DNA of 53,020 nucleotides from Cladosporium sp. IMV 00045 (GCA_001931905.2 MSJI02000161.1:4185-57204), one strand, 5' to 3'; positions 1-11,263 are shown, numbered from the stretch's first letter. The notes: a model not told the origin generated them from the sequence alone. Program-made: numbers and translations.

Positions 1-741
1 GAGGGGCTTGTATTCTTTGGGATCGAGCACGCCTCGCTGCGAGTGGGGGTCTGCTGGCTTGCCTGAGCGGGAGGGAATGTATGGAGGGTACTTGAGGAAG
101 CCGGACTCGATTTCGAGCATTTGGTTGAGTTTGGTGGCGATGTAGCCGGCTGCTGAGGAGCATACCAGGGTGGCGACGGCGCAACCTTGAGCGAACCCTC
201 CGATCCAGGAACTTTGGCTGGGTCCCGAAGTCGAAGTCCTTCGCAAGCGATCGGCCAGGCGGAGTGAGAAGACCACGGCCATTTCGCGAGCGGTTGAGTT
301 TGCTGCGACGCAGCCGAAAAGTGTCACGCCCAGCAGACTGCCGACTAGGGTGTATTTGGTCGGTCCTGACCGCTTGGTCGAGGGAGCAGTCGTGACTTTC
401 TGAGGGATGATGCGGACATTCTTCGATTTCTGCACGACGGGTGCGTCTGTGATGTCGCCGATGTAGAAAGACTCCAGAATCTCGTCTGCTTCCTCAGAGT
501 GACCAACGTCTTCGTAGTCCTCTGTTGCATCGCGTCCGGCGGATTCAATGAGAAGATCTTCTCCTCCAGGGTGGTCTCGCACGTATTTCGTGACGTCGTA
601 CACTTTTTGCGAGCGTGAGTGTTGGCAGCTTTTTCATGGGAATTCCAATTCTTGCCTACCTTTGCCCTGTACCACTATCCAGAGGTCACCTTTTGTTTTG
701 TGAGTTGCCACTTCGGCCAAAGTGTAGCCTTTGCCGGCCAT
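1..741 (-). CDS. cytochrome b5 domain protein, probably cytochrome b5-b5 reductase fusion (3' partial)
   Basis: Exons 741-660 and 602-1 (continuing off the left edge) give 228 residues; the 57-nt intron 603-659 restores the b5 fold across the join (QGK|VYDVTKYV). Residues 1-80 are a cytochrome b5 domain, with heme ligands His38 in the HPGG motif and His62 in DVGHS. Two hydrophobic segments follow, near 112-129 and 162-185, so the protein is probably membrane-anchored. The last visible residues (VLDPKEYKPL) resemble the strand that opens the FAD domain of NADH-cytochrome b5 reductases, which suggests a b5-reductase fusion; the reductase itself is outside the window, so this is inference. Such proteins pass electrons from NADH to desaturases or P450s, usually at the ER. 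It is divergent from the P450 at 1570. Confidence 0.85.
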
Positions 742-1569
742 ACTCTCGAATCAAGGATTGTGGATATTTCAACGAATGATGTGCTCTGAGGCAAAGAGGA
801 CAACGATTGTCAGGGAAAAGAAAAATTGTTGAAAACAGGAGAATCTGGCAATGTCACGGCGATGGCCGAAGAGTCCTGTTATCTTCTCATTTTTCTGGCT
901 CCATTATTGTAGCGTCCGTAAAGCATGCGAGTTTGGACCGCTATGCCTGGCAACCGAGGCTCGTTTGCACACCATTGTTGCGCGTCGTGGCCTGTGTCCG
1001 GGCCTGTGTCGAATGGAGTACAGGGTTAGATGGAGTTCCTTGCAACATTGAGTAAGCTACCGTCCCGAGCCAGCCGATTGAACGGGAGAAGATGGAATAG
1101 GTAGGCTCAAGCTCAAGCAAGGAGACAAACTTGTCCCTGAGAATCGAGCCAGGATGAGCGTTAGGATGACCGCGCACGTTGACGCGGAGCCATTCTTCAA
1201 TCCAGCTTCAGCTGCATCGATCGAACGACTCGTTCAAAAGGTCCCAAACAGAACGATCAAGGACCATGTTCAACGAATTTCATCGAGTCCCGGCCGAAAG
1301 AACGGAGCAGGTCAAGGAAGGGCAACGCGGCGACGTGAAAAAAAGCGCTAAATACATCAACAAAAATTGCAAGGGGCTCACTGCCGAGGTCCAGACTTCA
1401 ACCAATCACAAGACGTTTCGATAAGTCGCATGGCGTCTGTGCTATGGATTGATGTCGGCGTCGAATTGACCTTGCAAGCAATCTCAAATAGTACTAAAAA
1501 GTATCAAATCGCCGCTCATCATGATGTGTGTTTCAAAATCTGACTTGTTCCATTTCGTACTCTGCAACC
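742..1569. promoter_or_regulatory. divergent intergenic region, cytochrome b5 / P450
   Basis: This 828-bp gap lies between the start codons of the b5-type gene (minus) and the P450 (plus), so it must hold both promoters. The open frames in it are short and not protein-like. I see no defined operator, repeat or RNA gene. Confidence 0.5.
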
Positions 1570-3349
1570 ATGCTTTTCCACCTTCTCGGCGACCCTGAAT
1601 CCTCCTCTAAGGACATTCAGGTCGATTCCAAGGGAGATGTCTTTGATTTGAAGAACCTGGTCGCGGCTCACTTCGCCATTGTTGAGTCGAACGGTATGTT
1701 GCTGACTTCGTCGAATTCCAGTCTATATGACCTTTGACAATCAATCGACGTACTGACTCATGTTCAGGAATCTCATTCGCGAACAAGCAAGGAGATCTCA
1801 GCACTATCCAAGACATCGCATCCTCTGATGAACCTATCGCCATCAAGATCGACGGTCATGCCGTTCGCACCGCTCCAGGTCCGAAGGGGCTGCCCTTTGT
1901 TGGCAACTACCTAGAGGTATACCCTGATCATCTGGGCAACCATCAACGCTTGTTCGACACCTACGGTCCTTTCATTAAGACCGAGAGTCTCGGTCGCGTA
2001 ACCTACTTGACGAACGATCCGACGATAGCAGCAGCAGTGTTTGCCGAGTCAGACTTCTTCACCAAGAAGATCAATAAGGACCACCCTTTGTACCCAATCA
2101 AGAACGAGGAAGCTGGTGTCTTTCTAGGCGACACGGATACTGAGGCCTGGAGGATCGCTCACAAATTTTTGCCTCCTGCTCTTGGCCCCAAAGCAGTCCG
2201 CCACTATGCCCCGACCATGCAAAAGACGGTCGAAGATGCGTTCTCCGTCTTCGACGAGCTGGACAGCCAAGGCCAATCTTGGAACGTCTACCACTACATG
2301 CTCAAGCTCGGCGCGCAGGCTGTCGGCAAGATCACTCTGGGCATGGACTTCAACCACTTCTCCTCGCCAAAAGCTTATCCCCATGAGATGGTCCGTTTGA
2401 TCGCAGAGGGTCTTGAGTTGAACAAGAAGATTGCTTCGAGGGGAGACTGGTATGCGATGTTGCCGTTTGGTGATCCCGCGAGAATGAAGGTCGTGTTTAA
2501 CCGCATGTTCGAGTTGGTTGGAGAATCGATCGCCAAGGCAGAGAGCAGTGGTTCACACGATTTGCCCTTGCAAGATGCCGCTTTGAACTCATCGAACATG
2601 GTTGGTCAGTATTCATGTCGTTTTCCACTAAACAAGAGAACGATTACTGACATTTTGTTACAGATTATGCCATTCGCGCCACTGATAACAAGGGAGAAAA
2701 GCTTCCGAGAACCAGCCTGATCGAAGCACTAGTCGTGGCCACCGGTGCAGGTTTCACAACGACCAGCTCGCTCCTGTCCTGGCTCATCTACGGCCTGGTC
2801 ACATACCCAGGAATGCAGGAACGTCTTCTCCAAGAGCTCATCGACAACGACATCGACGAGAACACCGAATTCACAGCAGACGTGACAGAACGTCTAACAT
2901 TCCTCGACAAATACATCAAAGAAACCCAGCGACGACACAATCCATCCTTCCAACCCGCACGCACAGCGAAGACAGACCTCATCCTCCCAGGCGGCTACAA
3001 GCTCCCCGAAGAATCTGTCGTAATCCCTGCCCTCCACCACATCCACAACAATCCCAAACTCTGGGACAACCCTAACGACTTCAACCCTGATCGCTGGGAC
3101 ACGGAGGAAGTCAAGAACCGCCACAAAGCATCGTACATTCCCTTCGCGACCGGCAAGAGGATGTGCATTGGCTTCAACTTTGCCCTTCAGGAAGTCAAGA
3201 TCTTCCTGCCTAAGCTGCTCTACCGCTACAAGTTTGTCCATGAGGAGTTTGGTACCATCGAGTACGATCCAATGTTCCAGCTGATCCGCCCCAACAATCT
3301 CTACGTACGGGCGGAGAGACGTGTGAAGTGGCCTTCAAAGTCGGCTTGA
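1570..3349 (+). CDS. cytochrome P450 with ubiquitin-like N-terminal extension
   Basis: Exons 1570-1693, 1768-2604 and 2664-3349 give 548 residues; intron 1 has a TACTGAC branch point and both introns preserve frame. The heme-binding motif FATGKRMCIG has its thiolate at Cys488, the K-helix ExxR is Glu407-Arg410, the I-helix has AGFTT at 349-353, and FNPDRWD is the PERF-like region. There is no N-terminal transmembrane anchor. Instead about 75 residues precede the proline-rich hinge (APGPKGLP), with a strand-helix-strand order resembling a ubiquitin fold. It is a monooxygenase; the substrate cannot be read from sequence. The ATG at 1570 is the first in-frame one in good context. The Zn2Cys6 gene follows 371 bp downstream on the same strand. 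Confidence 0.9.
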
Positions 3350-3720
3350 GCAGTATGGCGAGATGTAGGCGAATCGTGGTGATCTAGCGGACTATATATA
3401 TTTTAATCATGCAAAGAATGCACGTATGCTGCAAGAAAGTCAATGTTTCAGATGCTGCATTGTTAGCCGTACGTCATGTTCACATTTTAAGCAGCTCGAT
3501 CATACTCGATCCAAGGACAGTATTGTTCGTTGAAAGCCACACCTCAGCGGTCACATCTTCTGGATCGGATTGTGCATGCATCCTCAAGGATTGCGGAGAG
3601 AGCTTGTTCTGGAGATCGGATGTGGCTGATCCGAGAGCCAGCCAGCCTTGGCCGTGTCGTCAACGTCTTGACCTCGAACACGTCCATGCTGATTCTCTGT
3701 ATATCTCCAAATGTTATAAA
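3350..3720. promoter_or_regulatory. P450 3' region and promoter of Zn2Cys6 gene
   Basis: This 371-bp stretch stays open in the frame of the downstream regulator back to 3409, but the translation is not protein-like, so I treat it as non-coding. A TTATAAA sequence lies immediately before the chosen ATG at 3721. I found no CGG-N8-CGG element here. Confidence 0.45.
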
Positions 3721-5714
3721 ATGTTCATCACACTCGATGCCGCTGCAGGCGTGCCACATGGCCGACAGAAGTCGGTGTCTGACCGGGCGTGCGACCAGTG
3801 CAAATCCCGGAAAGTTCGGTGCGACATGGGCAATCCATGCAAGACCTGCACCGGACGTAACGCGAAATGTACTTTCAACGAGGCGAGAAAAAAGCGTGGC
3901 CCTGTACCTGGACGTATTTCACGGCTTCGACGCGACCAGTCAAGCATGAGCGCCAAAGAGAGCATCCTTGATTTCCGAGATGCCGTGCCTGTGGCGAACG
4001 CGACAACAGCACCAAGCTCATCGCAAGACGGATCCACGCTGCATCAAGTCAGCACTGACTCTCCAGGCGGCCTCAGCATCACCGACTCACAACCTTCACC
4101 ATCTCTTGGATACTGGCCATCCACAGGTGACTCGGCTCAACCGTTGACGGAAACACAGCACGCTCTCAATGGCATCACCAATGTGCAAGGAAGTCTGCCG
4201 CAGCCGGGAGCAGCATCTGCAATGTCACATGACATGGAGGTCCCGGATTTTCTATTACCAAGTCTACCTATTGACTCTCCGCCGGACGACTCATTCAACC
4301 TCTTTGCCACAATATCAGACTTACCGCCAATAGTAGAATCAGTAGAATTCTGGCCCAAAAGCATCAGTCAAGAGGCTCTCCTCCCGTGGATTGACGTGTA
4401 CTTCAAGCGGCTGCATCCTACCGTGCCCATGCTCAACCGAACCATGATATACCAGGATATGCTTTTACGGACACATCACCACGACCCGCAGTTTGGCGCA
4501 ATGCTGCTGGCTTTATGTGCATTTGCCATGACCCAGCCTGTACAGATCCATGAAGTTGCCTCGACACCTTCGCGCTCTGTTCAGGCTAGAATGCTGCTTG
4601 AAGAATCAGTCAAGATGAGAATGACCGTCGATTTCGGCGAGAATCCATCGGTGCACATGGTTCTGGCAAGCTTTTTCATCTTTGCTTGTCTCTTCGGTAA
4701 CGGCTTGCACAAAGCAGCCCATCATCGTCTGAGAGAGGCTGTCGATCTTGCGAACTCTCTATCAATGCATCTTCCACAGGCTTACGACATGCTGGACCCC
4801 GAGACGAGAGAGCAGTGGCTACGGACTTACCTAGTACTCTCGGTAACTGAAAGGTGAATTATCGTATGACTGGACAGATTACGGATTCTCACTGATACGC
4901 TTACAGAGCATATGCACTACAAAAACACCACTCTATCGGCTTCCGAGGCAGCCCGGCCGTCAATGCTTGTTTCATGCGAGCATTTGGAGCGTCAGGCTCT
5001 CCATCTAGGGCTCAAGATCAAGTCGACAGCGTCGGTATGATAGGTCTACTATATTTGATGGAAACTTTCGACGCCATCGACGAGAGCGTGGTCGAATGCT
5101 GGACGGGCTACTGCAAGTACAGCGACGGCTGCTGCGAGACTTTCGACCGAAGACGAGCCATCCAGATGTTTCGGGCACAACGCCGCGCTCGAGAAGGCTG
5201 TCTCAACGGCAGCATCTCGTTCGAACCTTCTGCCTCGCTTCTGGCTTTGGACCAACTTTTGGAGAGCCAACGGGCTGATATCTCAGTGACTCAATTCTGG
5301 CTGCTTAATCGGCTGTGGAATCTCTGCATGTCGCACGGCTTGCTGCGTGATTCATCAGATCACGCTGAGCTACGCTTTGACTACGCATATCATCTCGCTA
5401 GCACGCTCTTGTCCGTGTGCAAGAACCTCAGTCTGCCTTCCATGGAAGTCCACGGAGTCGGGTTGATTGAGAAAGTCTACGACATCGGCATGGGCCTTGT
5501 CATGGCTATGAATTCTTCCGTACTATTAACGTTGGATTCAAGTCTGCCTGGCACGGACGCTTTGACGGACAAGCCCTCGAAGGACTGCTTGACCGTGAGA
5601 GAACTTCTCCAACGTATGGATGAACTTGTTCGCAATTTCCGGGGCGGCGATCATGAGTACGTCTCGAAATTTGCAATAGCTTTGGGGGCTATATCTGGGT
5701 ACTACCCTTCATGA
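3721..5714 (+). CDS. Zn2Cys6 transcription factor, putative regulator of the sugar cluster
   Basis: Exons 3721-4853 and 4907-5714 give 646 residues; the 53-nt intron restores the middle homology region. The N-terminal DNA-binding cluster has the spacing C-x2-C-x6-C-x5-C-x2-C-x6-C (CDQCKSRKVRC...PCKTC...C) at about residues 24-50, followed by a basic RKKRGPVPGR linker like that of fungal maltose/starch/inulin regulators. A fungal_trans-type middle domain begins near YFKRLHPTVPMLNR. It is a nuclear activator by family. Convergent position beside the GH32 gene and near the porter and alpha-glucosidase suggests an AmyR/InuR/MalR-like role, which is inference. The frame is open upstream to 3409, but the first Met placing the zinc cluster near the N-terminus is 3721. 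Confidence 0.88.
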
Positions 5715-5909
5715 GCGTGCATGTACTTGAGAAAATGCAGAATGCCATTGAGACGTATGCCACTGTTTGAGGTTTCTCGTTATCTCTATGCAGGTACCAC
5801 CCTCCTCTTCGGAAGACTATGCTATGCCACCAAAATGTTCCCATCTATCACATCTATCTAATCATAATGTCATGAGAATCCCAAGCAGGAATCCGCGCGA
5901 AAAGCAAGA

Positions 5910-7951
5910 TCAAACTCTAATCCCATCCCAAAGCGTAGCAAAATTCAACTCCGACGACCCAGGCGCCTTACCAGCATAGAAGTCTCCAGCAACAGCGCCT
6001 CTCTCGCCAGCGAAAAACCTAATCCCAACCGTTTCCTCGCCAGCGTACAACCGCGTGGAAATCGCAGTGCGTCCGTTGACGAAAACTTCCAGCACGGAGT
6101 TATCGCGCCAGGCGCGGATGTGTAGCGCTTCAGTCTCTTCGCGACCCGTTGAGGGGTTGAGAGTTGTGAACAGCGTGTGAGGCGCGACTTCTGGTGCGCT
6201 GTTGATGAGACTGTCGCTGTCAGGGAGGGCGAAGGAGGGGCGCGTGATGGTGAATGTTTCGGTGGAGGGTGTGAATGAGAGGGTTGTGGTTTGGTTGAAG
6301 TCTGGATTTGGCGGTTAGTGGGCTGAACTTGTTTCGGAATTCCTCTCTTGCGTGATGGGAACTCTTACCTCTGGAGTGTACGATTTGGATCCCGATGTCT
6401 TCGCAGCGTTTGGACACGCGGAAGGAGCAGTCTAGTTCCCAAGCGGTGCTGCGCACGTCGTTTGATGTGAAGGCTAAATCGTAGGAGCTTCGCTGCAGGA
6501 GCGGTCTGCTTATCCTCGCTCGTCGAATGGTAGCTTTTTCGCGGAGTTTCTCAACGACAGATTGAACAGGTTCGCTTGCAAGTGTTCTCACAGTGGATGT
6601 GCCACGTGAGTCCTTCTCGCATTCTATGGAAGTGATGCTTTGGAGATCGGACTTCCAGGCGTGCACGACATTCTCAATCGTTTGCAGGTGGATCTCTCGG
6701 GGCAGCGAGAGTGACCCGCTCCAGCCTTGCTTGTGGCGAAGGTCGTCGCACAAGTCTTCTTCGGTTATCCAGCCCCAAACAATGTGCTTGGATGTCTTGG
6801 GGTCGAAGAAGGAGTTTGCAGCGTACAAGCATCCGTGATCGAGATGACCTCCAAAGCCATACTGCATCTGTACGGGGCTTGTCGCTGAGGATTCGGCTGC
6901 GGAGTTTGACCGAAGAGATCCTGACATCCAAAGTTGTCCTCGGATTGGTCTGGATGGGCCGGCTGGCTCTTGGGGAGTGCTGTCGACGCCTGTTGTCGTT
7001 GGCAAGCATCCCTCAGTGCCCATGACGAGGAATTCACGGGTAACTGACGGATTTGAGGCATCTTTGAGACTCAAGAAGTTGGTAACCTCCCAGTTCTTAC
7101 CCAAATCGCCGGACCACCTCGAAGGACGCATGTTGAGGCCAAAGTTTACAAGCGGACCAACATACTTCCATTTCGACACATCGTTCGCGTCGATGGCGTA
7201 AAGAAATGTGGTCGGTGTCACATCGCGAATGCCACCGGAGATGATACCGAAGAGAGTGTTGTTGGCGTCGAGGCTAAGAGCGGCAGCCATCGATAGCCAG
7301 GGACTGACAAACGGGTCTCGCCATCCGGTCACATCGAGTTCTTCTGGCTCGCTTGGAAGGATTGGGTTGCCAGCGTACTTGTGCCACGTCTTTCCGTCAT
7401 CAAAGGATTTTGCCATGCTCAGGGATTCGCTTCCCTTAACATGGGGAAGGGTGTGGTGGATGGGGAGAGAACCGATGGAGGTGTAAATGTATGTCAGAGC
7501 ATTGTCGCGGCTGGGCACTTTGCAGCCTGTGAAGACACCCTTGCCATCGTATGGTGTATCTGGGGCAAGAGTGGGATCATGCTGAAAGTTCCAGGAGACC
7601 AAGTCTGAGGACGTGGCCGAACGCCACGCGATATCTCCCCAGTCTGCGTTGTTAAGATCTAAGCTCGACTGGTATGAGATGTGATAGAGACCAGTCTTTG
7701 GGTCGAAGTGTGGTGCACACGGATCCTGGTGCTGTCAGTACATGTTTGGGATCTATCTCGCTCTTATCAGCGCTTACATTCATCCATCCTGAAGGGGCTT
7801 GGAAGTGGTAAGAGGGTCGCCAACGGTTGAAGGCTGACTTCGCAGAGGATTTTGCCTCAATCTCTACAGACGAAGAAGGCTGTGTGATGTCTGTCGATTG
7901 CGATGAGTTGCTGGGGCTTCGGGACATGTCCCTCGAGCTGGATTCACTCAT
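5910..7951 (-). CDS. GH32 intracellular beta-fructosidase / fructosyltransferase-like
   Basis: Exons 7951-7778, 7725-6369 and 6301-5910 give 640 residues. Introns of 52 and 67 nt restore WMN|DPC and HSR|DF. The GH32 catalytic triad is visible: nucleophile Asp59 in WMNDPC, transition-state Asp195 in WRDP, and acid/base Glu271 in NWEVTNF. The Cys of the usual invertase E-C motif is Val272, as in fungal fructosyltransferases and SucB-like enzymes. A C-terminal beta-sandwich holds DNSVLEVFVNGR. The N-terminus is polar and Ser-rich with no signal peptide, so the enzyme is probably cytosolic. It should cleave sucrose or short fructans, or transfer fructosyl units. It is divergent from the sugar porter and convergent with the Zn2Cys6 gene. 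Confidence 0.9.
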
Positions 7952-8088
7952 GGTGATGGCTGTCGCTGTCCGCTGAGGAAACGAGTGTAGGTACGAGCAA
8001 GTATGGTATGTGTGTCGGATGGCTAATGGCTTGTAATCCAGAACTTGACAGACATGTTTTTTCTATATCTCGGTCGTTAGTGCCGTGA

Positions 8089-8102
8089 CCGTAATCTGAC
8101 CG
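8089..8102 (-). promoter_or_regulatory. CGG-N8-CGG candidate AmyR/InuR-type operator
   Basis: The plus strand reads CCGTAATCTGACCG, so the minus strand has CGG, eight bases, CGG. This is the spacing reported for AmyR/InuR-class Zn2Cys6 regulators. It lies about 140 bp upstream of the GH32 ATG and about 470 bp upstream of the porter ATG. Confidence 0.45.
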
Positions 8103-8390
8103 AGTCTAGTCGCGCCGCTCGAAAGAGTCCATAGTAACACCGATGCATTGCTAGCGTTGAAGATTGTCCGAATCGGCCCATCTATGCCCATGGGGTTCCC
8201 GTGGGGTCTTGGAATCGTCAATCTGGGCCTAACGGCTTTCGCGTTAGATGGCCATCTTGAAAGCCAACCTGATAGGCTCAGCAATCTTTGAGTTCCCGGT
8301 ATATCTATGAATGGGGATACCTTCTGTTTCCAGCTGATATGCCGAGAAAGTATCGCAGTCGCACGCGGCATTGCAAACCACCACATCGCA

Positions 8391-8398
8391 CTCCGGAG
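8391..8398. promoter_or_regulatory. candidate CreA site (palindromic)
   Basis: CTCCGGAG contains the CreA consensus SYGGRG on both strands. It is about 175 bp upstream of the sugar porter start. The consensus is short, so a chance match is possible. Confidence 0.3.
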
Positions 8399-8572
8399 AG
8401 GAGAGACCTTGTCTGAAGACACGATGCGATGCGATATATCTTCAGGTCTCCGCCGCCATGTGGTTTCATCTCCACAACACCAAATCAATCAAAGGCGTTC
8501 GACTTCAGCATCAACACCTTCGGTCCATACCACGGACTACTCCTCTGCCTTTGAAGCTTCGCGCTCATTGCC

Positions 8573-10246
8573 ATGACTTCCAACAACAACAAGCAGTCCT
8601 TCGAGGTCGAGATGTCCTCGGTCGACAAACATGACATCGTTCATCTCGAGACCACCTCGATGGACTCCAAGACCAGAGAGGAGGTTCGCCAAATCACCAA
8701 CCTGACCGCCAAAGAGCAATATGCCAAGCTTGGAGCAGCCATCAAGGCGGACAAGCGCTTCGTCTGGTGGACACTCTACGTTATGCTCTTGGTCTTCAGC
8801 TGGGGCTACGATGCCGGTCTCTCTGGTGTCGCCATTGCCTTCCCTGAATTCAGAGAGTACTATGGCAACTACTACGCCGATGGCAGCCAATGGGTCATTC
8901 CCGCTCTTTGGCAATCACTCTGGAACGCTGCTTCGACCATTGGACAGGTCTTTGGCGGCTACGCAGCTGGCCAGTTCGCCGATGTCACTGGACGTAAACC
9001 TCTGCTCTACACTGCAGTGGCCTTGTCCCTCGCGTCATCATTTGCTCTGGTATTCGCACCCGACCTTCCGGTTCTCTTCGTCAGCAAACTGCTCTTAGGT
9101 CTGTCCGTTGGCCTCTCCACCGCCACGCCTCCATTATACGTGACGGAGAACGCACCAGCCAACCTCCGCAGCACCGCGTCTTCGTTGACTAACATCATCA
9201 TCGTCTTCGGATTCTTCGCCTCTTCCATGACCGGCTTTGGAGCTTCCAAGATCCACGGCGAATGGTCCTTCAGATTGGCGTTCTGCATGACGTTTGCCAT
9301 GCCTACCATCTTCCTCGCTGGCCTGCCCTTCTTCCCGGAATCCCCGGTCTGGTACATGAAAAAAGGACGTGAGGCCGACGCACGCAAGGCTATCGTCAAG
9401 CTCTTCGGTGCTAACACTGACGTCGATGAGCGCATCAACATCATCACTACCGAATTGAAGCAAGCCGAGGCTGAGGAGAACGGAAAAAGTCAGACCAGCT
9501 GGAGCGCCATTTTCTCAAAGGAAAACCGAACCAGGACCTTTGTTTCGGTGCTAGGACTACAAAGCCAGAACTTCAGCGGTGGTTATTTCGCTAACACATA
9601 TCAAACGTACTACTTTGAACTTATTGGACAAAAGGACCCGTTCGCCCTCACCGCGGTATCGTCGACCCTTCAACTTCTGGCCAATTTCGTTGCGGTGCTA
9701 CTAGCGGACGTTGTCCCTCGACGAAAGGGTGTGATTGGCGGCGGCACTATTCTCATGTTCTGGTCTGTCATCATTGCTGGAACATCGATGGCAGGCACTG
9801 ACAATATCGCCGCTAACACTGCCCTGCTCGCCTTTATGATCACTTGGTCGATGCTTTACACCGGAACCATCGGATGTTACGGATGGGCAGTGGCACAGGA
9901 AACCGCCTCGCAAGCCACCAGACCCAAGACGATCTCATTCACGCTCATCTGCCAGCAGTTGACTGCTCTGATGCTGTCGTCCGTCTTCCCTTACTTCATC
10001 AACCCCGACCAGCTCAACTGGGGTGGCAAAATCATGTTTTTGTTTGTTGGTGCAGAGCTGTTCATTATCACAGCTCTCTGGTTCTTCCAGCCTGAGACAA
10101 AGAACAGGTCTTACGCTGACATCGAGCTTCTCTATGCTGCTGGCATTCCTCCTCGCCAGTTCAAGAACTACGCTGTCGTCGATGGTCAGGTGATCGAGAA
10201 CGAAAACAAGGGCGGATTCCTAAGCCGTTTCTCCAGGAAGGTTTGA
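8573..10246 (+). CDS. MFS sugar porter, maltose/alpha-glucoside permease type
   Basis: An uninterrupted frame of 557 residues, the usual length for fungal sugar porters. The polar N-terminal tail of about 60 residues resembles MAL-type permeases. Twelve hydrophobic segments follow, with family signatures in order: GRK after TM2, PESPVWYMKKGR at the central loop, and PETKNRSYADIE after TM12. It should be a plasma-membrane proton symporter; maltose, sucrose or related alpha-glucosides are the likely substrates by subfamily. It is divergent from GH32 and followed by the alpha-glucosidase on the same strand. Together they make a transport-then-hydrolyse module. The start is the first Met, with an acceptable context. 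Confidence 0.92.
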   Translation: MTSNNNKQSFEVEMSSVDKHDIVHLETTSMDSKTREEVRQITNLTAKEQYAKLGAAIKADKRFVWWTLYVMLLVFSWGYDAGLSGVAIAFPEFREYYGNYYADGSQWVIPALWQSLWNAASTIGQVFGGYAAGQFADVTGRKPLLYTAVALSLASSFALVFAPDLPVLFVSKLLLGLSVGLSTATPPLYVTENAPANLRSTASSLTNIIIVFGFFASSMTGFGASKIHGEWSFRLAFCMTFAMPTIFLAGLPFFPESPVWYMKKGREADARKAIVKLFGANTDVDERINIITTELKQAEAEENGKSQTSWSAIFSKENRTRTFVSVLGLQSQNFSGGYFANTYQTYYFELIGQKDPFALTAVSSTLQLLANFVAVLLADVVPRRKGVIGGGTILMFWSVIIAGTSMAGTDNIAANTALLAFMITWSMLYTGTIGCYGWAVAQETASQATRPKTISFTLICQQLTALMLSSVFPYFINPDQLNWGGKIMFLFVGAELFIITALWFFQPETKNRSYADIELLYAAGIPPRQFKNYAVVDGQVIENENKGGFLSRFSRKV

Positions 10247-11263
10247 TTGGATCAATTGATTCAATGGAAACAGTTAAAGGCGTTGTCAGCGATCGATTTG
10301 GGATAGCGAATAGATTCGATACATCGTATTTGGTTAATCAACAATTTTGTCACGAAAACTCCTCACAACTGTTTGCCCCCAGAGCATAAGCAAGATGAGA
10401 TCGTGCCTCATTGATCACGAGCAGAGAGCCGGATCGACTCAACACATATTCACTGATGGGTCACGATTGGCCCTGACATGTTTTCACATCTCAAGTCCTA
10501 TAGATGGCCATCGACGCGTCACGATCAAGCATGCCATGGAAAACAGAAGACCGTCCGTCAACACCCAAGTACCAGGTGTACTAGAGACCACAAGTTCAGT
10601 GCCAATCTATTGTTTGCTTCTTACAGAAGGAAACCGGTTAAATCCAAATGCAATAATATGGCGATACTGAAGGGTTGCAGAATCCAATCATATGTGAAAT
10701 ACACCAAAGCTGGAGCCTCTAAAACGATTCACTGAAGGCTGTATGGGACTCCCCACGTCCCCAGAGGCCTGAAGAGTCGCAGCAAACCCGAGCAACCCTC
10801 ACAACGTCCCAGATTCGACTTCGTGATTTTCTCCATGGAGCCCCGCGTGTAAAATCGCGCGGGGTGAAAGTCTCACTGCATTGGCGATCCCGATACTTTT
10901 TCGGTGTATTTGACCCAAAAGGGAGTGTATCCCCTTCTCCAAAATACCACCGAAAGTCAATCTCCGCGCGCCCACAAACCATCTACATCCCCAAGAGTCA
11001 CCTGCGTACCGCGGGGTTCTAACTACCTGGGGCAAAGATGGTGGGGTTGTTCTCTCATGTGCGAGCGAGAGCACCGCCGAAGATATGGCCGTAGATCTCA
11101 GCTACGACATGTCGAGAGTGTATATCATGATGCTCTTGGACGAGTGTGAGTAGAGGTCTTTGGTATCCTCAAGTCCCACGTACCCTCAGCCCTCTGCATT
11201 TTCGAGCCTTTCCATTCGCTTCTTGTTCGCTCATAGATTCATCTCACGACACCTGCATCTTTC
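10247..11263. promoter_or_regulatory. alpha-glucosidase promoter with CreA-type motif cluster
   Basis: This 1,017-bp gap contains four same-strand matches to the CreA consensus within about 190 bp: 10859-10864 (GCGGGG), 11011-11016 (GCGGGG), 11027-11032 (CTGGGG) and 11041-11046 (GTGGGG). Opposite-strand matches lie at 10751 and 10759. I found no CGG-N8-CGG element. No gene is evident. Confidence 0.4.

Larger units (their letters stand above)
7952..8572. promoter_or_regulatory. divergent promoter, GH32 / sugar porter
   Basis: This 621-bp region lies between two start codons. It contains a CGG-N8-CGG element at 8089-8102, a CreA-type GTGGGG at 8201-8206, and CTCCGGAG at 8391-8398, which matches the CreA consensus SYGGRG on both strands. 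This fits shared induction by a Zn2Cys6 regulator with carbon catabolite repression. Function is inferred from motif match only. Confidence 0.55.

Noticed and set aside
3409..3720. Upstream extension of the sugar-cluster regulator to Met at 3409
   Set aside because: The extra 104 residues are not protein-like, and a TATAAA sequence directly precedes the ATG at 3721, which places the zinc cluster normally.
10859..11046. CreA motif cluster as proof of glucose repression
   Set aside because: The consensus occurs about four times per kb counting both strands, so the cluster is only suggestive; kept as a low-confidence feature, not a finding.
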